In this document: one piece after another, positions 17,844 through 26,825 of the stretch
How the letters are laid out: every line of letters begins with the position of its first letter
Numbering within the stretch: position 1 is the first letter of the stretch
NCBI GenBank assembly: GCA_030835385.1
Contig: JAURPI010000025.1
Coordinates: 62,001-126,000 of the forward strand
DNA: 64,000 nucleotides
Reading direction: 5' to 3'
From: Alphaproteobacteria bacterium
GTDB lineage: Bacteria; Pseudomonadota; Alphaproteobacteria; Rhodospirillales; Rhodospirillaceae
Notes under the pieces: generated by a model
The model's input: only the letters and a program-made list of their open reading frames with translations
Databases searched by the model: none
Told to the model about the DNA's origin: nothing
Position numbers and translations under genes: made by a program

Positions 17844-19142
17844 ATGACTCCCGGCGCGCGCCTTCAGGCAGCAGTAGAAATTCTATCGGCCATGGACGCG
17901 GATCCTGCCGCAGGAGATGGTGTTGTGCGGAGTTATTTCCGCATGCGGCGCTACATTGGATCAGGTGACCGACGCGATATTTCCACTCGGGTATGGCGCA
18001 CTGTACGATACCGAAGCCGTTTGTCGTGGCGACTTGATCAAGAGAAACCCTCCCCCCGGCTTCTTGTTCTCGGTGACAGTCTTCTCAACGAAGGGCAAGA
18101 ATTCGATACGTTGAATAGCATATGCAGTGGCGAAGGATATGCGCCGGCCGTACTAGACGAAACCGAGCGTTCTGTTTTGTCGTCTGCAGATGCAGGGACG
18201 TCAGATGAAATGCCCGCCCACGTCGCGTCCGAGTGTCCCGATTGGCTATGGCCTTACTTCACGGATCTATTTAGTGACCAAGCTGAAACCGAATTGGCAG
18301 CGCTCTCAGAGGAAGCGCCGGTGGATCTTAGGGTCAATACCCTGAAAGCGGATCGGGCGGCCGCGGCGGCCGCGCTCGAAGCGGAAGGATTAAACGTCGA
18401 AAACACGGGCTTCGCGCCTCACGGCCTGCGCATGTCGGATCGTATGGTGTTGGCCAACAGTAAGACCTTTGCCAACGGGCTAGTTGAGGTGCAAGACGAA
18501 GGGTCTCAACTCGCCGCTGCTTTGGTTGACGTGAAACCAGAACAGGATGTGCTTGATCTGTGTGCCGGCGGTGGCGGCAAAACGCTAGCCATGGCCGCCG
18601 CCATGGGAGGGCACGGTCGAATTATCGCCACAGACAACGACGCACGACGTCTGAATCGGGCCAAGCCGCGGTTAAAAAGAGCCGGGGTGTTTTCAGTTAC
18701 GACGCGGGTGCTTGATCCCGAGAACACGAATTGGCTGCATAAGAAGCGGAAAATTTTTGATCGCGTTCTCGTGGATGCACCGTGCTCAGGGACCGGTGCG
18801 TGGCGCCGTAATCCAGATGCCCGCTGGCGCTTAACGCCGAAAGATCTGAGTCGACATATCGAGACGCAGGACGCGGTGCTGACGCAAGGCGGCCGCATGA
18901 CCAAGCCCGGTGGACGGTTGGTCTATGTCACCTGTTCTTTGTTGCGGCAGGAGAATGAAGATCGCGTTGAGCATTTTCTTGAGCGCCACGAACACTTCCG
19001 GGCTTTGTCCACGGCAGATATTTGGAAAGCCGTGCTGGGTACTCGTTATCCGGGACGCGGAAAATATTTACGGCTTTCGCCCCGCCGTCATCAGACTGAC
19101 GGCTTCTTTATTGCCGTACTTCAACGCAAAACTGAAGGGTAG
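17844..19142 (+). CDS. RsmB/NOP-family RNA (cytosine-5)-methyltransferase
   Basis: 432 residues. The N-terminal third is a helical RNA-binding region; the SAM domain starts near 190. Motifs: L-D-L-C-A-G-G-G-G-K-T, the two-cysteine chemistry typical of m5C enzymes (V-D-A-P-C-S-G-T-G for motif IV and V-T-C-S-L-L-R for motif VI), and N-P-D-A-R-W-R between them. The family methylates C5 of cytosines in rRNA (RsmB acts on 16S C967). The N-terminus lacks a clear NusB-like domain, so I do not assign the exact target. It sits between guaB and guaA on the same strand. Confidence 0.85.
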   Translation: MTPGARLQAAVEILSAMDADPAAGDGVVRSYFRMRRYIGSGDRRDISTRVWRTVRYRSRLSWRLDQEKPSPRLLVLGDSLLNEGQEFDTLNSICSGEGYAPAVLDETERSVLSSADAGTSDEMPAHVASECPDWLWPYFTDLFSDQAETELAALSEEAPVDLRVNTLKADRAAAAAALEAEGLNVENTGFAPHGLRMSDRMVLANSKTFANGLVEVQDEGSQLAAALVDVKPEQDVLDLCAGGGGKTLAMAAAMGGHGRIIATDNDARRLNRAKPRLKRAGVFSVTTRVLDPENTNWLHKKRKIFDRVLVDAPCSGTGAWRRNPDARWRLTPKDLSRHIETQDAVLTQGGRMTKPGGRLVYVTCSLLRQENEDRVEHFLERHEHFRALSTADIWKAVLGTRYPGRGKYLRLSPRRHQTDGFFIAVLQRKTEG

Positions 19143-19210
19143 CAACGTTTTGACCTTGCGCTCTTCAGCTTTTAACACGTTAGATTATCCAGCCTCACAG
19201 CAGTGTTTCT

Positions 19211-20764
19211 ATGACTGATCGCATACTCATTATCGACTTTGGCTCTCAGGTTACCCAGCTCATCGCTCGCCGTGTGCGGGAAAGCGGTGTCTATTCTGAG
19301 ATTCATCCGTTCAACAAAGTGACCGAAGAAAGCATCACGGCCTACAACCCGAAGGGCGTCATTCTCTCAGGGGGTCCGGCGTCGGTGATTGGCGATGATA
19401 CGCCTCGCGCTCCAGAAGGCCTGTTTGACATGGGCCTTCCCGTTCTCGGCATTTGCTATGGTCAACAAACCATGGTCGCTCAATTGGGAGGCCAAGTTGA
19501 AGATGCAGACCATCGCGAATTTGGCCGCGCGTTTGTTGATGTGACAGACACTTGCAAACTGTTTGACGGTGTATGGAAGACCGGAAGTCGAGAGCAAGTG
19601 TGGATGAGTCACGGTGATCGCGTGAATGCGATTCCCTCTGGTTTTGGTGTCGTTGGAACATCTGATGGAGCCCCTTACGCGGCGATCGCAGATGAGGCCC
19701 GCAAGTTCTACGGTGTGCAATTCCATCCAGAGGTCGTTCACACGCCTCATGGAGCGGAGTTGATTGAGAACTTTACGCACAAGGTTTGTGGTGCCGCTGG
19801 TGATTGGACGATGGCAGCGTTCAAAGACCAGGCAATTGCCGCGGTTCGGGATCAGGTTGGAGACGGTCGTGTGATTTGTGGCCTATCTGGCGGAGTTGAT
19901 TCCTCAGTGGTGGCGGCGTTATTGCATGAAGCCATTGGTGATCAACTGACCTGCGTGTTGGTAGATCATGGACTCATGCGAGCAGGAGAGACGGAACAAG
20001 TTATCGAGGTATTCCGTGATCGCTTTAATATCAACCTGGTGCTGAACAACGCGGAAGATCTGTTTCTTGGCAAGCTGGCGGGGAAGACTGATCCGGAAGA
20101 GAAGCGCAAAATAATCGGCGCAACCTTCATTGACGTGTTCGAAGCCGAGGCGAAGAAGATTGGCGGAGCTGATTTTTTGGCGCAAGGCACCTTGTATCCG
20201 GATGTGATCGAAAGTGTATCTTTCGCCGGCGGTCCAAGCGTCACAATCAAATCTCATCACAATGTCGGTGGGTTGCCGGAGCGCATGAACATGGCGTTGG
20301 TGGAACCCCTGCGCGAACTGTTCAAAGACGAAGTGAGAGATTTGGGTCGAGAACTCGGCCTGCCAGATACGATGGTTGGTCGTCATCCTTTCCCCGGCCC
20401 CGGCCTGGCAATTCGTATTCCCGGGCAAGAAATCACTAAAGATAAGCTCGCTACTCTGCGCAAAGCAGATGCGATCTATCTGGAAGAAATCAGAAACGCG
20501 GGACTGTACGACGCCATTTGGCAGGCTTTTGCTGTGTTGCTTCCTGTTCGTACCGTAGGCGTTATGGGAGATAGCCGGTCCTATGACTATGCCCTTGCGC
20601 TCCGTGCAGTAACCTCAACTGACGGTATGACGGCAGATTTCTATCATTTCGATATGGAATTTCTGGGGCGTGTCGCGAACCGCATTATTAATGAGGTCAA
20701 AGGCGTCAACCGCGTGACCTATGATGTGACGTCCAAGCCTCCCGGCACGATTGAGTGGGAATGA
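19211..20764 (+). CDS. guaA: GMP synthase (glutamine-hydrolysing) GuaA
   Basis: 517 residues. It converts XMP to GMP using ATP and ammonia from glutamine. The N-terminal glutamine amidotransferase domain has its Cys82 in G-I-C-Y-G-Q-Q and the His/Glu pair in Q-F-H-P-E-V. The ATP pyrophosphatase loop is S-G-G-V-D-S-S-V, and the C-terminal dimerisation domain ends P-P-G-T-I-E-W-E, the normal terminus. Nothing is missing. It marks the end of the core block; the AT-richer segment begins straight after its stop. Confidence 0.97.
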   Translation: MTDRILIIDFGSQVTQLIARRVRESGVYSEIHPFNKVTEESITAYNPKGVILSGGPASVIGDDTPRAPEGLFDMGLPVLGICYGQQTMVAQLGGQVEDADHREFGRAFVDVTDTCKLFDGVWKTGSREQVWMSHGDRVNAIPSGFGVVGTSDGAPYAAIADEARKFYGVQFHPEVVHTPHGAELIENFTHKVCGAAGDWTMAAFKDQAIAAVRDQVGDGRVICGLSGGVDSSVVAALLHEAIGDQLTCVLVDHGLMRAGETEQVIEVFRDRFNINLVLNNAEDLFLGKLAGKTDPEEKRKIIGATFIDVFEAEAKKIGGADFLAQGTLYPDVIESVSFAGGPSVTIKSHHNVGGLPERMNMALVEPLRELFKDEVRDLGRELGLPDTMVGRHPFPGPGLAIRIPGQEITKDKLATLRKADAIYLEEIRNAGLYDAIWQAFAVLLPVRTVGVMGDSRSYDYALALRAVTSTDGMTADFYHFDMEFLGRVANRIINEVKGVNRVTYDVTSKPPGTIEWE

Positions 20765-20768
20765 AGAA

Positions 20769-21827
20769 ATGCATCATGGAAGTGAGCGATTAATTGGGCT
20801 GGATGCAGCACGATATTTTGCTTTCGTAGGAATGGTGCTTGTCAACTTTGATGTTGTCATGTCCATGTCATACGGAGTCCAAAGCAATTGGGAATTCGCT
20901 AATCAAGTTATAGGGCAATTACAGGGTCGTGCTTCCGCTACATTTGTAGTTCTCGCAGGGATTGGACTCGGACTGTCCAGTTTCAAAAGAGAGAGTCGGA
21001 CAGTAAACGTTACTATAAAGAGAGCCATATTTCTTCTGATTCTAGGTCTCCTCAACATGTCTATTTTTGAGGGAGATATCTTGCATTATTACGCCTTTTA
21101 CTTCTTGTTCGGCGCTTTTTTACTTCCATGTAGTAATCGAGTGTTGGTAGCGATGATCGGTCTACTCAACATAGTTTTTCTTGTCATGATTCTATCCATT
21201 GATTACGAGTCAGGCTGGAACTTTGAAGAGCTTACTTATTCGGGCTTTTGGACAATTGATGGATTCATTCGAAATTTATTCTTTAATGGATTTCATCCGG
21301 TTTTTCCTTGGTTTGGATTTTTCTTGCTTGGCATTGTTCTGAGCCGAACTTTACTGCAAGACAGACAAGTTCAGATTCAGTTGATTACGTGGGGTTTAGC
21401 CGCAGTAGTCTTTTCAGAAATAGTTAGCTTTATATTGTCTGGCTATTTAATTCCTGCTGACTCCGAAATGCAGTTTTTGGCTGCAGCTGATTCGATACCG
21501 CCAATGCCACTTTATTTCTTTGCAGCATCTGGCGCAGCTCTTCTCGTCATAGGTTCTTGCTTGCTTTTATCAGAAAGATTCAGAAGAACAAGGACGTTCT
21601 CTTTAATCTCGCCTGCTGGGAGACAAACTCTTACCTTATATATTCTCCATATAGTTGTTGGTATGGGATTTATCGACGCTCTTGGATTGACGGGCCGTCA
21701 GACTTCATCACAAGCATTCGTTGCTGCAATAATGTTCTGCGTTTTGGCGACTATTTTCGCTTTCACCTGGTCGAAATGGTTTGGCAGAGGTCTCGCTGAG
21801 TCATTAATGCGAAAGTTAACTGGTTAA
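20769..21827 (+). CDS. YeiB/DUF418- or DUF1624-like polytopic membrane protein
   Basis: About 352 residues with some ten hydrophobic segments. The start R-L-I-G-L-D-A-A-R-Y-F-A-F-V-G-M-V-L-V-N matches the opening of the YeiB and heparan-alpha-glucosaminide acetyltransferase-like families, which are thought to move acyl groups across the inner membrane. Later G-R-Q-T-L-T-L-Y-I-L-H with a conserved His supports this. The ATG at 20769 is used; an upstream TTG would overlap the end of guaA. Codon use is clearly more AT-rich than guaA, so it probably arrived by transfer. The substrate is unknown. Confidence 0.75.
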   Translation: MHHGSERLIGLDAARYFAFVGMVLVNFDVVMSMSYGVQSNWEFANQVIGQLQGRASATFVVLAGIGLGLSSFKRESRTVNVTIKRAIFLLILGLLNMSIFEGDILHYYAFYFLFGAFLLPCSNRVLVAMIGLLNIVFLVMILSIDYESGWNFEELTYSGFWTIDGFIRNLFFNGFHPVFPWFGFFLLGIVLSRTLLQDRQVQIQLITWGLAAVVFSEIVSFILSGYLIPADSEMQFLAAADSIPPMPLYFFAASGAALLVIGSCLLLSERFRRTRTFSLISPAGRQTLTLYILHIVVGMGFIDALGLTGRQTSSQAFVAAIMFCVLATIFAFTWSKWFGRGLAESLMRKLTG

Positions 21828-22234
21828 CCCTTTTTGCTGCTCAAAAGATTAAGGCAGTTGAGAAAGGGCATTTTGGGGGTCAATGAAATCAAGGGTTTCA
21901 GAGGTGCGATTTTAGGGGGTAAAAAAGAACACCCCCTATCTCACCTCCCCATCACACTCACCGAACCTTCCACATCGGTATGCGGCATCTTTCTCCTGCA
22001 TCCAGATTTCCCGTTCTCTCTCCCAAACACCTCTTTCGTAGGCGCATTGCACTGAATTGGAACGGCAACGGAATGGAGGGGAGTTCGATGGAGAGGTAAC
22101 CTCTCTCAATCAGGTCACGTTGAACCTGCTCAATACGAGGTTCGGTAAAGATGGGGGATCCGTAAGGGGGCCGGATTTTTGGTTAAATGAGGATGAGACG
22201 CTGACTGAGCGTAGGATGCGATTGGAAACATAAG
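21828..22234. other. 407-bp gap with several hairpins and protein-like open frames
   Basis: No complete gene is evident. It holds TAGGGGGT/ACCCCCTA (21913-21920 with 21931-21938), ACCGA/TCGGT (21960-21964 with 21975-21979) and GAGAGG/CCTCTC (22091-22096 with 22100-22105). A plus frame open from 22042 to 22233 (64 codons, no ATG start) ends one base before the next gene's ATG. A minus frame across 22090-21940 also reads like protein (E-R-G-V-W-E-R-E). I read this as the remains of displaced genes or a structured RNA. Confidence 0.5.
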
Positions 22235-23080
22235 ATGAAAAAGAATAGTTTGTGTGTTGCGGTTGCCTTGTTTGGTTTGGCTCATGCATCCGTCGTTGTT
22301 GCAGAGGGTGCTCAGCAGCTAGCAGTGGAGCAATCAGCGCGTCCGCTTTCGGCTTTCTTTGGGTTAGACAACAATCTGCCCTTTGGCGCTAATGTCCTGT
22401 GTTTAGGCGCGTGGGGTGAGGACGGTATGCCGGTGGTTTTGAGCCACACCGTTAACCCAGATTCATTGCAAGCTGAAGACTTCCGTGTGGTCAGCCAGTC
22501 CGGAGCCACTAACACGCCTATGTGTGTCACCCTGCACCCAGCAGGCGACATGGATGAAAATCGAACGGTTTTGCTGATTGGTGAATTCGGTAATGCCGAT
22601 GATGATCCGCCAGTTAAGGTGTTGATCGTAGATGATGTGCTCTCAGACGCCACCGACAGCCCCCAGTTGAACTTTCGTGGCACCCAAGTTTCGGTTATTT
22701 CTCTCGACGCTGGCCCGGAGATTATTTTGGCTGCGGCGGTGCCAAAGGATATCTGGTCGCTGCCTGGTCGGGGAACGTCTTGCCCCACCGCCACCAAACA
22801 GGTGGTGCGGGTGACCTGGACAGGTGGCGTGAGACTGCCCAACAGAGGCGAGTTGGGCGAGGCACAGAAGAAGTTATATAAGGTAAGCCTCACCGCTACG
22901 GATGGCTCTCGGTCCGAGGTGAGTCCGGCAGCATTGGCAGACCTAGGCGACGCCGACAACAACCACTTTCTGTGTCTGGACACGACCACGCCCGCTACCG
23001 CCGTGGCTTTTCCTGCGGGGTATCTGGTTGACCCGAACGGTGATCTAAATGCAGATTCCAAGGTTATGGTTCGCAGATAG
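22235..23080 (+). CDS. Predicted secreted protein, function unknown
   Basis: 281 residues with a signal peptide (M-K-K-N-S-L, hydrophobic core, cleavage near V-V-A-E). The mature part is rich in short beta strands and Asp/Gly turns: V-V-L-S-H-T-V-N-P-D-S-L, N-R-T-V-L-L-I-G-E-F-G-N-A-D-D-D, and D-P-N-G-D-L-N-A-D-S-K near the end, which resembles an acidic calcium-type loop. Four cysteines could form disulphides. The impression is of a conserved family in marine bacteria, but I cannot name it. The start codon follows an upstream open frame by one base, with only a weak GGAAA as ribosome site. It is GC-richer than its neighbours. Confidence 0.65.
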   Translation: MKKNSLCVAVALFGLAHASVVVAEGAQQLAVEQSARPLSAFFGLDNNLPFGANVLCLGAWGEDGMPVVLSHTVNPDSLQAEDFRVVSQSGATNTPMCVTLHPAGDMDENRTVLLIGEFGNADDDPPVKVLIVDDVLSDATDSPQLNFRGTQVSVISLDAGPEIILAAAVPKDIWSLPGRGTSCPTATKQVVRVTWTGGVRLPNRGELGEAQKKLYKVSLTATDGSRSEVSPAALADLGDADNNHFLCLDTTTPATAVAFPAGYLVDPNGDLNADSKVMVRR

Positions 23081-23247
23081 TAGGTTTTAGAGTGGTAAGC
23101 CTATTGAGTGAGAATAGTACACATTGTGTCGAAAGCTCGAGGTCATGTTTAAAAACAAGGCTGAAAACCCATTTTACTAAACAGTCTTTCTGGCGTCTCT
23201 TGGTGTGTCACTTATTGAGTCGTTATAGCAATGAGGATACTTAGGTT

Positions 23248-23787
23248 ATGGAATATTTCTGGAAAAAATTAAAAGAGAAAATTTTATACGGGTCTGTCAT
23301 CGGCGCCCTCTTTGTCGGGTTCATAGTGTTCACGGATTTTGAGTACTCGATCAGGATGCGTGCTCTATACTCAGATCTACTCAAGTCGAGGTCGGTTGTT
23401 GGAGAGTGGCATTGCGAGGGTGCAACCACAAACTTTGAATCCTACAAATTCAAGAATCATATAAATTCAAATGGTACCTATTCTTTGTTTGGAGTGATGT
23501 CTGGATTGGAAGAAGAGTCAAATCTTCTTATGGAAATAGGGTTGAAAGCAAATGGAACCTACAAGAAGGTTGATGACAAATACATAGAGACTGTGGATGA
23601 ACTTACGGTAACTGCGTTCAAGATTGAGGGCGTCGATGTTTTAAACGACTCTGATGTAAGGTCTTATATTGAGCCCATGGAGCGTAATTCAAAAGGCATG
23701 AATACAGGAAGTAAGATTTTATCTCTGGATCTCAATGAATTAATCCTCGAGGTGGATGATGAGGTAGTTAGGTGCAGTAGATCTTAA
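23248..23787 (+). CDS. Small membrane-anchored protein, function unknown
   Basis: 179 residues. One N-terminal membrane segment (about 13-30, I-L-Y-G-S-V-I-G-A-L-F-V-G-F) follows a lysine-rich start, leaving the rest outside the membrane. The soluble part has G-E-W-H-C-E-G, a Lys/Glu-rich beta-type region with two N-G-T-Y repeats, and V-V-R-C at the end; the two Cys could pair. No family is recognised. Low GC content sets it apart from core genes. The stop codon is inside a terminator stem. Confidence 0.6.
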   Translation: MEYFWKKLKEKILYGSVIGALFVGFIVFTDFEYSIRMRALYSDLLKSRSVVGEWHCEGATTNFESYKFKNHINSNGTYSLFGVMSGLEEESNLLMEIGLKANGTYKKVDDKYIETVDELTVTAFKIEGVDVLNDSDVRSYIEPMERNSKGMNTGSKILSLDLNELILEVDDEVVRCSRS

Positions 23788-23799
23788 AGATCTATTTTT
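23778..23799 (+). terminator. Intrinsic terminator overlapping the stop codon
   Basis: TAGATCT (23778-23784) and AGATCTA (23788-23794) form a perfect 7-bp stem whose loop is the TAA stop codon, followed by TTTTT. The stem is AT-rich and so weak, but the form is classic. Confidence 0.6.
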
Positions 23800-23853
23800 G
23801 TATTACCCCGGGGAAACGTTATTCAAAACAACTTCAACGCACTGGTATTGAGC

Positions 23854-23895
23854 GTGTAGGGGATGTCTCCAAAAGTGTAGGGGATGTCTCCAAAA
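23854..23895. repeat. 21-bp direct tandem repeat, two copies
   Basis: The 21-base unit beginning GTGTAGGGGATG and ending TCTCCAAAA occurs at 23854-23874 and again, without spacing or mismatch, at 23875-23895. Only two copies are present in this window. Confidence 0.9.
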
Positions 23896-24227
23896 GACAT
23901 TTGCGAACACAAGAGCATTTACCTGAGAAAGACTGACGCGAAACTTGGTGCGGGGAGCACGTCAGAAGACAGACTGACTGTTTCTAGAGACAAGAAGGCG
24001 GGACAACCTTAGTATCCGATCATAGTATCCAAGCAGAGGGTGATGGGAATTCACCACCTCTTTGGGGTCTGTGCAAAAAGGTTCAGTAGCAAATTAACCT
24101 TCTAGAAGATCGATTAAATTCACTTTCAAGTACTTACCCTAGTGATTGATTTGCAGTCTTTTAATCGGAGTCAGACTAGTATGAAAGTGGACGTCGCCGT
24201 ACACAGATCCCTTTTGTCCTCTTTGAG

Positions 24228-24245
24228 ATAGCGCAGTAGCGCTAT
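24228..24245 (-). terminator. Perfect stem-loop downstream of the TonB receptor
   Basis: ATAGCGC (24228-24234) and GCGCTAT (24239-24245) pair perfectly around AGTA, 12 bases past the receptor's stop on the minus strand. There is no T-run after it, so it may be a 3'-end stabiliser and not a terminator. Confidence 0.4.
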
Positions 24246-24257
24246 GAACCTTCCCTA

Positions 24258-26825
24258 TTAGAATCTGCTGCGAACAGTTAGCCCATAGGTGCGCGGTGCA
24301 TTAAGGTAACCGCTAAAGCTGCCTTCCTGGATAACGGTTGGAAATGCGCTGAGAAGATTATTATCGTTTGTAAGATTCCGGCCCCACAGCAAAAATTCTA
24401 TTCCGTTATCCATCGCCAACCCTGCACTAGCATTAAGATTGTTAACCTTACGTTGAGCAAGCGGGCTCCCTAAGGCAAAGGCTGGAACATTGTCTACGAC
24501 GTCAACATTGCTTTCGTAGAGATACTCACCCCTTAAGAACCCAGATAAACCACTATTAAACTCGTGTGAGTAAGTAACGGATGTGGACCAGCTGATTTCG
24601 TGGATGCCAGCGGCTTTTGTCCCACTCAAATCTCTAGATGACTGACCAGCGCCGCATCTCGCTACGTCGAATGCTTGACAAGGCGCTCCAAGGAAAGATT
24701 TGTATTTTGGATCCATTACGATAACTGCTGATGCAATAACTAGGTCTTCTGTTGGTGCGAATGCCGCGTCAATCTCAAACCCTTTATGCACTTCACTACC
24801 TGCGTTAGAAATTTCAAAGCCGGCGCCCGTGAATAGATTGGATTGGAAATCTTTCACCTCCTGCTCAAAAACCGCTAAGTTGAAGTAACCTCGGTCAAAG
24901 CTACTCTTAAGACCAATTTCAATCACACTCACGTCTGAGGGTCGTGCAAATCTTCCACGTGAATTAGCAGAGGGAGGCCTTGAGTCTGATGACAAATTAA
25001 TGGCCCCAGCTTTCCAACCAGTTGCATAGCTGACATAGCCTGTGATTGTGTCCGTGAAGTCATAGGCCAATCGTGCTTGATAGGTAAATTTATCGCCACT
25101 CAGCACTCCTGTTTCATTGGCGTTCGGATAATTAACAGGCACCGGGAAAAATTGAAGAGGTACGAATGCAAGGAGTGGATTGACTGCGGGATTATCTTTA
25201 TTTGCTGCTGCAAACGCCCCTGCTCCGGCAGATATTGCCGCAAACGTTCCGGGTGCAATGGCTTCTATCGCGGCGATAGCTGCCGGGTTGGTGGCGTCCA
25301 CCCCTAGCGCTGCATATTGTTGTGCTATCACCGTCTGCGTTATGACTCCTTCACCAATTGCAGGAAAGTCTAGACTGGACAACACGTCATTCATCACAAC
25401 GTTCGATGTGGCAGTTTTCTTCGAATCAATATAAGCGCCACCAATGGAGAAGGTTAATTTCTCAGATGCGCGAAAGTCAGCGTTTGCAAAAACCTGTACC
25501 GACTCGTCGTCAAGGGTATAATTGTCGACAATACCTGTGCCGTCCCTGAACAATGAACCTGGGGGCAAACCAAGCAAAGTTTGTAATGCAGGAAGTTGAC
25601 CGCCAGCTAAAGCATTCGCAAAGTTGAATGCGTCCGTGCCGAAGGTGAGTGTCCTACAGCATGTTGGTACGCTTTCGTCGAAGTAGTAGGCGCCAAGGAG
25701 CCAGTCAAGCTGATCGCCATCATCTTTGGAAGTTAGCCTGAATTCTTGCGTGAAGGTCTCAAACTTCTGATATTGAAGCAGATCGACGATATCTGCTCCC
25801 GAGAAATCTACTGTATTGTCGCTATTATTTGATTGCTCTCTATATGAAGTTATCGATGTAAGGTCTGCAAAACCAAGATCTACCTCACCTGTTATCGATA
25901 ATCCTTTACCCTCAAGTTCATTGCTTGGGTCTTTACTATAGGCAACTTCGCGATCAAACAGCCTAGCGGGGTTTCCTATTGGTTCTCCAAGTCCAAAAGG
26001 AAAAGGTGCACCAATCACTTGTGAGAGTACCCCATTGAAAAGCTGAGAAGCTCCGCAACAAATTTCATTAATTTTGTTATAGTCAGCAATCACTTTGATT
26101 GAGAAGGCGTCAGACGGCTCTAAGAGAATTTGACCTCGCAATGAAAAACGATCTCGATCGTTGATATCTCCATTTGTGACCGTATTAGTGTAGTAGCCGT
26201 CCCTCTGATTGATGGAGCCTGAGAGGCGGAATGCTGCTTTGTCAGAAATTGGACCCGTAATACTAGCCTTGCCAATTATCTGGTCATAATTGCCATAGGT
26301 CAGCTCACCCATTCCGCTAAATTCGAATTCTGGACCTTTTGTTGTGATTGAAATTGCCCCTACAGACACATTTTTCCCGTAAATACTTGATTGAGGGCCT
26401 CGAAGTACTTCAATTCTTTCAAGTTCTGGAAGGTCTAGTATCGAAGACGCCGCACGAGATTGGTAAACGCCATCAATAAAAACGCCAACCTCTGCTTCAA
26501 TGCCGGCATTATTTGCCCCATTACCAAAACCTCTTATCAAAAAGTTTGTTTGGGCAGAATTTTGAAGTTGGGTAACGCGCAATGTTGGCACTACGGTTTG
26601 AAGATCTAGCAGGTCGTTAATCTGTGATTGTTCAATCACAGCGGCATCAACGACGGTGATAGCTATGGGGACCTCCTGAAGGCTCTGCGCACGCTTGGTA
26701 GCGGTGACAATAATCTCTTCAGGTTTGACCAGGCTCGTTTCGCCATCTGCTGTGGCTCCTTGAGCATTAAGCATTGTTGCCAAAACTAGCACGAGAGTTC
26801 CAAGAATTAATCGTACATTAGCCAT
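24258..26825 (-). CDS. TonB-dependent outer-membrane receptor
   Basis: 855 residues: signal peptide (cleavage near A-Q-G-A), a TonB-box-like E-E-I-I-V-T-A-T-K-R near 37-46, the plug domain (V-P-I-A-I-T-V-V, I-R-G-F-G-N, Y-Q-S-R-A, E-V-L-R-G-P-Q-S-S-I-Y-G-K-N near 145) and a 22-strand barrel ending in Phe (V-R-S-R-F). The family takes up siderophores, cobalamin or plant- and algae-derived compounds using the proton motive force. Residues about 480-560 form an unusual Ala-rich insertion. Paired Cys (C-C-G, C-C-R) occur in two loops. No transport or regulatory partner is adjacent, so the ligand is open. Codon use is AT-rich. Confidence 0.9.
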   Translation of the reverse strand: MANVRLILGTLVLVLATMLNAQGATADGETSLVKPEEIIVTATKRAQSLQEVPIAITVVDAAVIEQSQINDLLDLQTVVPTLRVTQLQNSAQTNFLIRGFGNGANNAGIEAEVGVFIDGVYQSRAASSILDLPELERIEVLRGPQSSIYGKNVSVGAISITTKGPEFEFSGMGELTYGNYDQIIGKASITGPISDKAAFRLSGSINQRDGYYTNTVTNGDINDRDRFSLRGQILLEPSDAFSIKVIADYNKINEICCGASQLFNGVLSQVIGAPFPFGLGEPIGNPARLFDREVAYSKDPSNELEGKGLSITGEVDLGFADLTSITSYREQSNNSDNTVDFSGADIVDLLQYQKFETFTQEFRLTSKDDGDQLDWLLGAYYFDESVPTCCRTLTFGTDAFNFANALAGGQLPALQTLLGLPPGSLFRDGTGIVDNYTLDDESVQVFANADFRASEKLTFSIGGAYIDSKKTATSNVVMNDVLSSLDFPAIGEGVITQTVIAQQYAALGVDATNPAAIAAIEAIAPGTFAAISAGAGAFAAANKDNPAVNPLLAFVPLQFFPVPVNYPNANETGVLSGDKFTYQARLAYDFTDTITGYVSYATGWKAGAINLSSDSRPPSANSRGRFARPSDVSVIEIGLKSSFDRGYFNLAVFEQEVKDFQSNLFTGAGFEISNAGSEVHKGFEIDAAFAPTEDLVIASAVIVMDPKYKSFLGAPCQAFDVARCGAGQSSRDLSGTKAAGIHEISWSTSVTYSHEFNSGLSGFLRGEYLYESNVDVVDNVPAFALGSPLAQRKVNNLNASAGLAMDNGIEFLLWGRNLTNDNNLLSAFPTVIQEGSFSGYLNAPRTYGLTVRSRF

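Larger units (their letters stand above)
23800..24257. other. 458-bp gap without a convincing gene
   Basis: Contains the 21-bp tandem repeat (listed separately), a possible 42-codon frame starting at ATG 23884 within the second repeat copy, and a perfect hairpin at 24228-24245 next to the TonB-receptor stop. The small frame has no good ribosome site and no family resemblance. Composition is AT-rich. Confidence 0.5.

Noticed and set aside
19919-20428. A 169-codon minus-strand frame inside guaA
   Set aside because: guaA is certain on the plus strand; no start site or family resemblance on the other.
21913-22233. Group II intron fragment
   Set aside because: I could not find a domain V hairpin or a reverse-transcriptase frame; the stems alone are not enough.
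22312-23061. A 249-codon open frame on the minus strand inside the secreted-protein gene
   Set aside because: It is the antisense of a better gene that has a signal peptide and natural composition; its Ser/Thr/Pro-rich translation looks like a shadow.
23854-23895. CRISPR array
   Set aside because: Only two abutting copies with no spacer and no cas genes.
23884-24012. A 42-codon frame starting in the tandem repeat
   Set aside because: No ribosome site of note and no recognisable sequence; kept only as a remark.
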